The translations under genes were made by a program, and so were the position numbers. Under the pieces are notes generated by a model, which saw nothing but the letters and a program-made list of their open reading frames with translations, searched no databases and was not told the origin of the DNA. Shown here in pieces: positions 57,370-64,000 of a stretch of 64,000 nt of DNA (position 1 is its first letter; every line of letters begins with the position of its first letter). Source of the stretch: Elioraea rosea (GTDB lineage: Bacteria > Pseudomonadota > Alphaproteobacteria > Acetobacterales > Acetobacteraceae); assembly GCF_007644105.1 (NCBI RefSeq), contig NZ_VFAC01000008.1, forward strand, positions 62,001 to 126,000. The letters are read 5' to 3'.

Positions 57370-58900
57370 AGCTTTCGAGCATGCGGCGGAGAAGCTCCAC
57401 ATCCTCGGCGAAGGCGGCGTCGCGCTGCATCAGGTCGGCGATGCGCGAGCAGGCATGCATCACCGTCGTGTGGTCGCGGTTGCCGAACTTCCGGCCGATC
57501 TCGGGAAGCGAGCGCGAGGTGAGCTGCTTGGCGAGGTACATCGCCACCTGGCGGGGCCGCGCCACAGCACGGGCACGGCGGGCGGAGGACATGTCGGTGA
57601 GGCGGATGTTGTAGTGCTCCGCGACGCGCTTCTGGATCTCCTCGATCGTCACGCGCCGGTCCTGCGCGCGGAGCACGTCGTGCAGCACCTCCTGGGTGCT
57701 CTCGAGCGTGATCGGGCGGCCGACGAGCTGGCCGTGCGCGACGACGCGGTTCAGCGCGCCCTCGAGCTCGCGCACGTTCGTCGTGATCTTGTGGGCGAGG
57801 AACTCCATCACCTTCTGCGGCACGATCATGCCCGCGAGCGCGGCCTTGGCCTGCAGGATGCCGATGCGCAGCTCGTAGGTGGTGGCGTGGATGTCGGCCA
57901 CCATGCCGCAGCCGAGGCGTGTGCGCAGCCGTGCGTCGAGCTCGGAGAGGTCGGACGGCGACTTGTCCGCCGAGACGACGATCTGCTTGCCCGCATCCAC
58001 GAGCGCGTTGAAGGTGTGGAAGAACTCCTCCTGCGTGTTGTCCTTGCCGATGAGGAACTGCAGGTCGTCGACCATCAGCACGTCGACGGAGCGGAGCTGC
58101 TCCTTGAACTCGACGGTGTTCTGGCTGCGGATCGCGGAGATGAACCGGTACATGAACCGCTCGGCCGACATGTAGGCGACGACGCGCTTCGGGCTGCGCT
58201 CGCGGATCGCCCAGGCGATCGCGTGCATGAGGTGCGTCTTGCCCAGGCCGACGCCGCCATAGAGGAAAAGCGGGTTGAAGCCCGGCTGCGCGCGGTCGCT
58301 CTCTGCCACGCGGCGGGCGCAGGCGTAGGCGAACTCGTTCGGCTTGCCGACGACGAATGTCGCGAACGTGAAGCGCGGATCGACGGTACCGGCGAATTCC
58401 GTGCGCACGAGGTCGGTGCGCGCGTCGCTGCGCGCCTCGAGAAGCGGCGAGGCAGGATCGTGACCGTTCGCGGCAGGCGCGACCGGCGCCGCGGCGGGCG
58501 TGGCGGACAGCGCGGAGCTTGCGGCGGCGGGGCTCACCTCGCCGGCGAGCCCTTCGGGCATCGAAGCACCGATGCGCAGAGCGACGCGCCGGATGCGCGG
58601 GTTCTCCGCGCCCCACAGGGAGCGGATGCGGTCGCCGTAGTGGCTCCTTACCCAATCGCGCAGGAAGCGCGTCGGCAGGATGATGGTGACCTCGTCCTCG
58701 TCGACCTCGGAGAGCGTCATCTGCTTGAGCCAGGTGCGGTATTCGACCTCGCCGACTTCTTCGCGAAGGCGGCCACGCACGCGTGCCCACTGGGCTCCCA
58801 GCTCTCCGTCCAAACGACGCACCAGCCTCAGCCCCGCCTCTCCTGAGCGCCCCCGATCGGCTTTGCGGCCGTCAGCCGCGCATCGCACGCGGGCGGCCAT
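57368..58900 (-). CDS. dnaA: chromosomal replication initiator protein DnaA
   Basis: A 510-residue initiator. Domain I (about 35-110), a proline/alanine linker and the AAA+ domain with Walker A GGVGLGKT at 215-222 and Walker B VLMVDDLQF are present. Domain IV carries the DnaA-box recognition signature RAVARPRQVAMYLAKQLT and NRDHTTVMHA. The ATG at 58900 has GGAGG only 2 bases upstream, so a GTG start about 27 codons in is possible; domain I begins after that point. It is preceded by rpsT on the same strand. Confidence 0.96.
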   Translation of the reverse strand: MAARVRCAADGRKADRGRSGEAGLRLVRRLDGELGAQWARVRGRLREEVGEVEYRTWLKQMTLSEVDEDEVTIILPTRFLRDWVRSHYGDRIRSLWGAENPRIRRVALRIGASMPEGLAGEVSPAAASSALSATPAAAPVAPAANGHDPASPLLEARSDARTDLVRTEFAGTVDPRFTFATFVVGKPNEFAYACARRVAESDRAQPGFNPLFLYGGVGLGKTHLMHAIAWAIRERSPKRVVAYMSAERFMYRFISAIRSQNTVEFKEQLRSVDVLMVDDLQFLIGKDNTQEEFFHTFNALVDAGKQIVVSADKSPSDLSELDARLRTRLGCGMVADIHATTYELRIGILQAKAALAGMIVPQKVMEFLAHKITTNVRELEGALNRVVAHGQLVGRPITLESTQEVLHDVLRAQDRRVTIEEIQKRVAEHYNIRLTDMSSARRARAVARPRQVAMYLAKQLTSRSLPEIGRKFGNRDHTTVMHACSRIADLMQRDAAFAEDVELLRRMLES

Positions 58901-59059
58901 CGCCTCCGCATGTTTTACGAAGGAGGCCGGGGTGATTGCAAATCATTATTTGCGGTGATGTTACGGATAAACGACAAAGCCTAAGCTGTTGTTAGCCTAT
59001 ACTTGGCTTTGACTTATCACGCAGTTTCGCACCGACGAAGGTATCGGCACGGGAACGTC
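58901..59059 (-). promoter_or_regulatory. AT-rich upstream region of dnaA (promoter, DnaA-box-like site)
   Basis: The gap between dnaA and rpsT is AT-rich from about 58935 to 59025. An inverted repeat GCAAAT-CATT-ATTTGC occupies 58938-58953. At 58961-58970 the minus strand reads TTATCCGTAA, two mismatches from the DnaA-box TTATCCACA. This is the likely dnaA promoter with possible autoregulation. There are too few boxes to call an origin of replication with confidence. Confidence 0.5.
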
Positions 59060-59081
59060 CCTGCGCGCCTCCGCGCGCAGG
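59060..59081 (-). terminator. hairpin downstream of rpsT
   Basis: CCTGCGCGC at 59060-59068 and GCGCGCAGG at 59073-59081 form a perfect 9-bp stem with a CTCC loop, beginning 2 bases after the rpsT stop. No T run follows on the minus strand. It probably ends or stabilises the rpsT transcript. Confidence 0.55.
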
Positions 59082-59083
59082 TG

Positions 59084-59359
59084 TCAGGCCTGCGCTGCGC
59101 CTGTCGCCTTCACGCGCTTGGAAAGCCGCGAGAGCTTCCGCGCAACGAGGTTGCGATGCACGAGACCCTTCGTCGCCGCACGCGCGAGTTCTGGCTGCAG
59201 CGCCTTCAGCGCGGCGCGCGCATCCGTCTCCGAGCCCGACCCGATCGCCTGCTCGACCTTCTTCACGAAGCTGCGCAGCCGCGACATGTCCGAGCGGTTG
59301 CGCGCGGTGCGGCGTGCGGTCTGGCGAATGCGCTTCTTCGCCGATGCGGTGTTGGCCAT
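59084..59359 (-). CDS. rpsT: 30S ribosomal protein S20
   Basis: A 91-residue basic protein of the small ribosomal subunit. The N-terminus [20 protein letters not shown] is typical of S20, as are the all-helical composition and [20 protein letters not shown]. Its place next to dnaA is conserved in many alphaproteobacteria. Confidence 0.97.
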   Translation of the reverse strand: MANTASAKKRIRQTARRTARNRSDMSRLRSFVKKVEQAIGSGSETDARAALKALQPELARAATKGLVHRNLVARKLSRLSKRVKATGAAQA

Positions 59360-59517
59360 GTCAGGTCACGTCCCAGGTCGAAACAGGATAACGGATCGCG
59401 GCGCACGGGAGCCCGGGCGCCGAAGGGCCGGACAGGTACACCCCGCCCCCTGGCCCGTCAAGCCGCGCGATGCGCGCGGCCGGCGTGCAAGCGGGACGCG
59501 AACCGCCGGCATCGGCA

Positions 59518-60291
59518 TCAGCGGTGCTTGAACGCCGCCTTGCGCTTCTCCGCGAACGCCGTCATGCCCTCGGACTGGTCCTCGAGCGCGAAGCAGGACT
59601 GGAACACGCGGCGCTCGAAGCGCACGCCCTCCGTAAGCGTCGTCTCGAAGGCGCGGTTGACGGCATCCTTCGCCATCGCGACGACCGGGCGCGAGAGCGA
59701 GGCGATCTTCTCCGCCGTCTTGATCGCCTCGGCGACGAGATCGGCCGCGGGCACGATGCGCGCGACGAGGCCAGAGCGCTCCGCCTCCGCCGCATCCATC
59801 ATCCGCCCCGTCAGGATCATTTCCATCGCCTTGGACTTGCCCACCGCGCGGGTGAGCCTCTGCGTGCCGCCCGCGCCGGGGATGATGCCGAGATTGATCT
59901 CTGGCTGGCCGAACTTCGCCGTGTCGGCGGCGATGATCAGGTCACACATCATCGCCAACTCGCAGCCGCCGCCGAGAGCGAAGCCGCCCACCGCGGCGAT
60001 CACGGGCTTGCGGATGGCGAGCACCGTCTCCCACCGATTGCCGATGAAGTCGTCTGCCGCGACATCGGCGAAGGACTTGTCCTTCATCTCCTTGATGTCC
60101 GCGCCCGCGGCGAAGGCCTTCTCGCTTCCCGTCAGCACGATCGCGCCCACGGCGTCATCGGCGTCGAAGGCCTTCAGAGCAGCGCCGAGCTCGACCATCA
60201 GTGCGTCGCACAGCGCGTTCAGCGCCTGCGGCCGGTTGAGCGTGATGAGGCCGACCGCCCCGCGTGTCTCGACAAGGATGTGCTCAGCCAT
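59518..60291 (-). CDS. enoyl-CoA hydratase
   Basis: A 257-residue crotonase. The oxyanion and catalytic residues are in [24 protein letters not shown] (first catalytic Glu) and [20 protein letters not shown] (second Glu), both intact. It hydrates 2-enoyl-CoAs in beta-oxidation; sequence is close to the mitochondrial short-chain enzyme. It lies between rpsT and mutM on the same strand, as in related genomes. Confidence 0.95.
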   Translation of the reverse strand: MAEHILVETRGAVGLITLNRPQALNALCDALMVELGAALKAFDADDAVGAIVLTGSEKAFAAGADIKEMKDKSFADVAADDFIGNRWETVLAIRKPVIAAVGGFALGGGCELAMMCDLIIAADTAKFGQPEINLGIIPGAGGTQRLTRAVGKSKAMEMILTGRMMDAAEAERSGLVARIVPAADLVAEAIKTAEKIASLSRPVVAMAKDAVNRAFETTLTEGVRFERRVFQSCFALEDQSEGMTAFAEKRKAAFKHR

Positions 60292-60342
60292 CTCGTTCCT
60301 TCCTCACGCGCGCCTCGTGCTGCGCCGCAGCAGAAGCACTAC

Positions 60343-61185
60343 TCAACGCTGCAGGCGCGGGCAAGAGAAGCTCGTCCGACCGGATTGGACGTAGCTCGCG
60401 ATGCCAGGGCAGGCGGGCGGGCCGGGGCAGAGCTCGCATCGCTCGCCTGCGCGGCCATAGACCTTCCACGCATGCTGGAAATAGCCAAGCTCGCCATTCG
60501 CCTGGCGGTAGTCGCGCAAGGACGACCCGCCCGCCGCGATCGCCTCGGCAAGCGTTGCCTTGATCGCGGGAACGAGGCGCGCGGCGCGCGCCCCGGCAAC
60601 CGTATGCGCCGAGCGCCGGGGAGAGATGCGCGCGCGGAAGAGCGCCTCGCACACATAGATGTTCCCGAGCCCCGCCACCGTGCGCTGGTCGAGGAGCGCG
60701 GCCTTGATCGGCGTGTGCCGCCCGGCGAGCGCGGCAGACAGGACCGCTCCGGTGAAGCCGTCGTCGAGCGGTTCGGGGCCGAGGCAGGCAAGCCTCGGAT
60801 GCGCGGCTTCCTCCGCCGTGAGCGCGAGGTCGATGCTGCCGAAGCGGCGCGGGTCGACGAAGCCGGCGCGCCAGCCCTCGTCGGTCTCGAACACGACATG
60901 CTCGTGCAGCGGCGGCGGCTCGTTGGCTCCGGGCGGGGCAAGGACGATGCGCCCGCTCATGCCGAGATGCAGGATCAGCGTCTCGCCGCCCTCGAGCCGC
61001 ATCAGGATGTACTTCGCCCGCCGCGCGAAGCCGGTGACGCGCCGGCCCGACGCACGCCCGGCCAGCCCAGGCGGGAGCGCCCAGCGGAGATCGGGGCGCG
61101 CGACGCTGACGCGCGCGAGCACGCGGCCCTCGAGCCGCGCGGCGAGGCCGCGCATCACCGTCTCCACCTCGGGCAGTTCGGGCAT
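60343..61185 (-). CDS. mutM: formamidopyrimidine-DNA glycosylase (Fpg)
   Basis: A 280-residue bifunctional glycosylase/AP lyase for oxidised purines. The N-terminus [14 protein letters not shown] supplies catalytic Pro2 and Glu3; the H2TH domain holds [12 protein letters not shown]. The C-terminal zinc finger has Cys250, Cys253 and Cys275 but ends CPRLQR, with Leu278 where the fourth Cys normally stands. An extra Cys259 is nearby and might replace it. It is divergent from ubiE. Confidence 0.95.
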   Translation of the reverse strand: MPELPEVETVMRGLAARLEGRVLARVSVARPDLRWALPPGLAGRASGRRVTGFARRAKYILMRLEGGETLILHLGMSGRIVLAPPGANEPPPLHEHVVFETDEGWRAGFVDPRRFGSIDLALTAEEAAHPRLACLGPEPLDDGFTGAVLSAALAGRHTPIKAALLDQRTVAGLGNIYVCEALFRARISPRRSAHTVAGARAARLVPAIKATLAEAIAAGGSSLRDYRQANGELGYFQHAWKVYGRAGERCELCPGPPACPGIASYVQSGRTSFSCPRLQR

Positions 61186-61235
61186 GGGGTGTGGTCTCTC
61201 GCGCCGGAAGAGCGGAGAAGCTAGTCTCGCCCCGC

Positions 61236-62033
61236 ATGAGCGACAACACCGCCCCCCAGAGCGCCCCCGGGAGCGCCACCGGAAGCGCCGCGCCCGGCGA
61301 GGACACCACGCATTTCGGCTTCCGCACCGTCCGCCGCGGCGAGAAGAAGGCGCTGGTGCGCAGCGTGTTCGAGGGCGTGGCCAGCCGCTACGACCTGATG
61401 AACGACCTGATGTCGTTCGGCGTGCACCGCCTCTGGAAGCGCGCCTTCCTCGCCCAGCTCGCCCCCCGCCCCTCGATGCGGCTTCTCGACCTTGCCGGCG
61501 GAACGGGCGACATCGCCTTCGGCGCGCTCGAGCGCGGCTGCGGCTTCGTCGTTCTGTCCGACATCAACCCCGCCATGCTCTCCGTCGCGCAGGACCGTGC
61601 GATGGAGGAGGCGCTGGCGGGCAAGCTCGCCTTTCTCTGCGCCGACGCCGAGGCACTTCCCATCCCCGATGGCTCCGTCGATGCCGTCACCATCGCCTTC
61701 GGCCTGCGCAACTGCACAGACATTCCGGCCGTGCTCGCAGAAGCCCACCGCGTGCTTCGCCCGGGTGGGAAGTTCCTCTGCCTCGAGTTCAGCCGCGTCA
61801 CCGTCGCCCCCCTCGCGCCGGTCTATGACGCCTATTCCTTCCGCGTGCTGCCCGCGCTCGGCCGCACCGTAGCGCGCGACGAGGAGGCCTATCGCTACCT
61901 CGCCGAGAGCATCCGCAGGTTCCCGCCGCAGGAGGAGCTCGCAACGCTGATGCGCCGCGCGGGGTTCGCCCGCGTTTCCTGGCGCGACCTCTCGGGCGGG
62001 ATCGCGGCGATCCATTCCGGCTGGCGCCTCTGA
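61236..62033 (+). CDS. ubiE: ubiquinone/menaquinone biosynthesis C-methyltransferase UbiE
   Basis: A 265-residue SAM-dependent methyltransferase. [19 protein letters not shown] is the N-terminal block, SAM binding is [14 protein letters not shown], and the UbiE signature [20 protein letters not shown] follows ([23 protein letters not shown]). It C-methylates the quinone ring. ATG at 61236 is preferred over 61191. coaBC starts 3 bases after it; ubiB, which often sits between them, is absent. Confidence 0.96.
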   Translation: MSDNTAPQSAPGSATGSAAPGEDTTHFGFRTVRRGEKKALVRSVFEGVASRYDLMNDLMSFGVHRLWKRAFLAQLAPRPSMRLLDLAGGTGDIAFGALERGCGFVVLSDINPAMLSVAQDRAMEEALAGKLAFLCADAEALPIPDGSVDAVTIAFGLRNCTDIPAVLAEAHRVLRPGGKFLCLEFSRVTVAPLAPVYDAYSFRVLPALGRTVARDEEAYRYLAESIRRFPPQEELATLMRRAGFARVSWRDLSGGIAAIHSGWRL

Positions 62034-62036
62034 CGC

Positions 62037-63230
62037 ATGACGCTCTCCGCCAGGCGCATCCTTCTGATCGTGTCGGGCTCGATTGCCGCCTACAAGGCGC
62101 TCGAGCTCGCCCGGCTGCTGCGCAAGGAGGGAGCTGCCGTCACAGGACTGCTCACCGAGGCAGGCGCCCGTTTCGTCACGCCGCACGCCATGGCCGCGAT
62201 CACCGGCGGGCGGGTGCATGGCGATCTCTGGTCGCTCGAGGACGAAACGCATGCGGGGCACATCCGTCTCGCGCGCGAGCATGATGCGATCGTCGTCGCC
62301 CCTGCCTCGGCAGACCTGATCGCGAAGATGGCGTCAGGGCTTGCCGATGACCTCGCGAGCACCGTGCTTCTCGCCACCACGAAACCGATCCTCGTCGCAC
62401 CGGCGATGAACCCGACCATGTGGGCCCACCCGGCGACGGTCGCGAATGTCGCGACGCTCGCCGCGCGCGGCGTGCACTTCGCCGGGCCCGACAGCGGCGC
62501 GATGGCTGAACCGGAGGACGGGCCCGGCCGCCTCGTCGAACCGCCAGCGCTTCTCGCCGCGATCGCTGGCCTGTTCGCCGGCGGGCCTCTCGCGGGCCGG
62601 CACGCGCTGGTGACAAGCGGGCCGACCTGGGAGGCACTCGACCCCGTGCGCTACATCGCCAACCGTTCCTCCGGCCGGCAGGGCCACGCCATCGCCGCGG
62701 CCCTCGCGCAGCGCGGCGCGCGCGTCACCCTCGTCTCCGGCCCGGTCGCGCTCGCCGACCCGCCGGGCGTGATCGTTGCGAAAGTGGAATCTGCACGCGA
62801 GATGCTCGATGCCTGCCGTGCCGCGCTGCCGGCCGACATCGCCGTCTGCGCCGCTGCGGTGGCCGATTGGCGACCTGCCGAGGCAGGCGAGCGCAAGATC
62901 AAGAAGGAGGCCGGCGCGCCGCCGCCAACGCTCGCGCTTGCGGAGAATCCCGACATCCTCGCCACGCTCTCGCTTCCGGGCCCTTCGCGGCCGAGGCTGG
63001 TGATCGGATTTGCTGCCGAAACGAATGACGTGGTCGCGCACGCCACCGCCAAGCGCGCGCGCAAGGGCTGCGACTGGATCGTCGCCAACGACGTGTCGGG
63101 AGACGTGATGGGCGGGGAGGAGAACAGGGTGCAGATCGTCACCGAGGCAGGGGTGGAGGACTGGCCGCGGCTTGCGAAGTCGGAGGTCGCCGCGCGGCTC
63201 GCCGAGCGGATCGCGAGGGTGTTCGCATGA
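62037..63230 (+). CDS. coaBC: bifunctional CoA biosynthesis protein CoaBC
   Basis: A 397-residue fusion of phosphopantothenoylcysteine decarboxylase (CoaC, 1 to about 185) and synthetase (CoaB). The FMN part has [15 protein letters not shown], catalytic His75 in AGHIRLARE and APAMNPTMW with Asn125. The Cys corresponding to E. coli Cys158 is Glu158 here ([12 protein letters not shown]). The CoaB part has [20 protein letters not shown] and IVANDVSG. It overlaps dut by 4 bases. Confidence 0.95.
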   Translation: MTLSARRILLIVSGSIAAYKALELARLLRKEGAAVTGLLTEAGARFVTPHAMAAITGGRVHGDLWSLEDETHAGHIRLAREHDAIVVAPASADLIAKMASGLADDLASTVLLATTKPILVAPAMNPTMWAHPATVANVATLAARGVHFAGPDSGAMAEPEDGPGRLVEPPALLAAIAGLFAGGPLAGRHALVTSGPTWEALDPVRYIANRSSGRQGHAIAAALAQRGARVTLVSGPVALADPPGVIVAKVESAREMLDACRAALPADIAVCAAAVADWRPAEAGERKIKKEAGAPPPTLALAENPDILATLSLPGPSRPRLVIGFAAETNDVVAHATAKRARKGCDWIVANDVSGDVMGGEENRVQIVTEAGVEDWPRLAKSEVAARLAERIARVFA

Positions 63231-63673
63231 TCCGCATTGCCATCACCCGCCTGCCGCATGGGGCCGATCTCGCGCTGCCCAGCTATGCGACGGAGCACGC
63301 CGCGGGAATGGACCTTCTCGCCGCCGTCCCCGCGCCCGTCACGCTCGCGCCGGGCAGGCGCGCATTGATCCCGACGGGCATCGCCATCGCGCTGCCTCCC
63401 GGCTACGAGGCGCAGGTGCGCGCGCGCTCGGGGCTGGCGCTGCGGCACGGCGTGACGGTCGCCAACGGCGTGGGCACGATCGATGCCGATTACCGGGGCG
63501 AGGTTGGCGTGATCCTCGTCAATCTCGGAGAGGAGGCCTTCACGGTCGAGCGCGGCGCGCGCATTGCCCAGATGGTCATCGCGCGGCACGAGACGGCTGA
63601 CTGGGAGGAGGTCGCGGCACTGCCAGAGAGCGGTCGCGGCGCGGGCGGGTTCGGCAGTACCGGGGCTCGTTGA
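63227..63673 (+). CDS. dut: deoxyuridine 5'-triphosphate nucleotidohydrolase
   Basis: A 148-residue trimeric dUTPase. All five motifs are present: AGMDLLAA (1), [11 protein letters not shown] (2), [14 protein letters not shown] (3), [12 protein letters not shown] (4) and the C-terminal arm [11 protein letters not shown] (5). It hydrolyses dUTP to dUMP. It is coupled to coaBC by an ATGA overlap. Confidence 0.97.
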   Translation: MIRIAITRLPHGADLALPSYATEHAAGMDLLAAVPAPVTLAPGRRALIPTGIAIALPPGYEAQVRARSGLALRHGVTVANGVGTIDADYRGEVGVILVNLGEEAFTVERGARIAQMVIARHETADWEEVAALPESGRGAGGFGSTGAR

Positions 63674-63707
63674 CGTCCAGGTTGGTGCTGCCCCCCTTGC
63701 GTGCCAT

Positions 63708-64000
63708 ATGAGCCGGATGGACTTCACCGAGGACCAGATCCAGCGCTACGCCCGCCACATCCTGCTGCCCGAGGTGGGCGGCGAGGGGCAGGCGAAGCTC
63801 GCCGCGGCGCGCGTCCTGGTGATCGGCGCGGGAGGGCTCGGCTCGCCCGTCGCGCTGTACCTCGCCGCGGCCGGCGTCGGCACGATCGGCATCGTCGACG
63901 ACGACCGTGTCGATCTCTCCAACCTGCAGCGGCAGATCGCCCACACCACCGCACGGATCGGCCAGCCGAAGGTGCACTCTGCGGCAGAGGCGATGCGCGC
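63708..64000 (+). CDS. HesA/MoeB/ThiF family adenylyltransferase (partial)
   Basis: The first 97 codons are in the window and the gene runs off the right edge. YARHILLPEVGGEGQ is the family N-terminus, and the nucleotide loop VLVIGAGGLGSPVALYLAA is intact, followed by DDDRVDLSNLQRQ. It activates the C-terminus of a sulfur-carrier protein (MoaD or ThiS). Start could be 63708 or the ATG at 63717. Confidence 0.92.
   Translation, partial: MSRMDFTEDQIQRYARHILLPEVGGEGQAKLAAARVLVIGAGGLGSPVALYLAAAGVGTIGIVDDDRVDLSNLQRQIAHTTARIGQPKVHSAAEAMR

Noticed and set aside
58901-59083. Full replication origin at the dnaA-rpsT gap
   Set aside because: Only one weak DnaA-box-like site and a short palindrome are visible, too little to call oriC.

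Overview
The window is about 64 kb of very GC-rich DNA from an alphaproteobacterium, most likely a member of the Rhodospirillales close to the Acetobacteraceae. Three things point there: the replication block gyrB-recF-dnaN...dnaA-rpsT followed by mutM-ubiE-coaBC-dut, the periplasmic and lipid A genes of a Gram-negative cell, and a small protein with the GHNGGPPL motif common in alphaproteobacteria. Genes are tightly packed, often with 4-base ATGA or GTGA overlaps, and no stretch over 300 bases lacks a gene. I saw no tRNA, rRNA, CRISPR array, prophage or intact insertion sequence. The family assignment is inference from gene content.

Layout. 1-1534: start of a glycerol-3-phosphate uptake operon (ugpB, ugpA) with possible PHO-box-like repeats upstream. 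1652-7365: small conserved proteins, apt coupled to a LOV-domain hybrid histidine kinase, a membrane acyltransferase and a two-domain aspartyl-protease-like lipoprotein. 7572-22385: a catabolic region of two convergent operons. The plus-strand operon has a ThDP enzyme, a 3-hydroxyacyl-CoA-dehydrogenase-like protein and an SDR. The minus-strand operon has ten genes: a Liv-type ABC importer, a methylisocitrate-lyase-like enzyme, hydantoinase/oxoprolinase-type HyuB and HyuA, a flavoprotein dehydrogenase and a guanidine-modifying enzyme. The substrate is unknown and this is the best candidate for an undescribed pathway.

22465-33647: a vanadium-haloperoxidase-like protein beside a winged-helix regulator, a divergent amine oxidase / ornithine-cyclodeaminase-like pair, a TPR protein, a flavodoxin-fold reductase with a tandem repeat upstream, proA, a CHRD-domain PEP-CTERM protein, a solute-binding protein and a lipid kinase. 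33840-40596: envelope genes, namely an LpxH-like phosphatase, a glycosyltransferase, a MipA-type outer membrane protein, then DUF374-waaA-lpxK-lpxL for lipid A/Kdo. 40656-49094: a chemoreceptor, cupin, M23 peptidase, xseA, purD, a frameshifted FkbM methyltransferase, a repeat-bearing PEP-CTERM-like protein and a GNAT enzyme.

49096-64000: the replication and housekeeping block. dnaA and dnaN are separated by about 3.3 kb holding a transsulfuration enzyme, a small protein, an XRE-cupin regulator and a quinone-reductase-like gene. A 146-bp inverted-repeat element lies against the 3' end of dnaA. MutM and CoaBC each lack a cysteine that is usually conserved.
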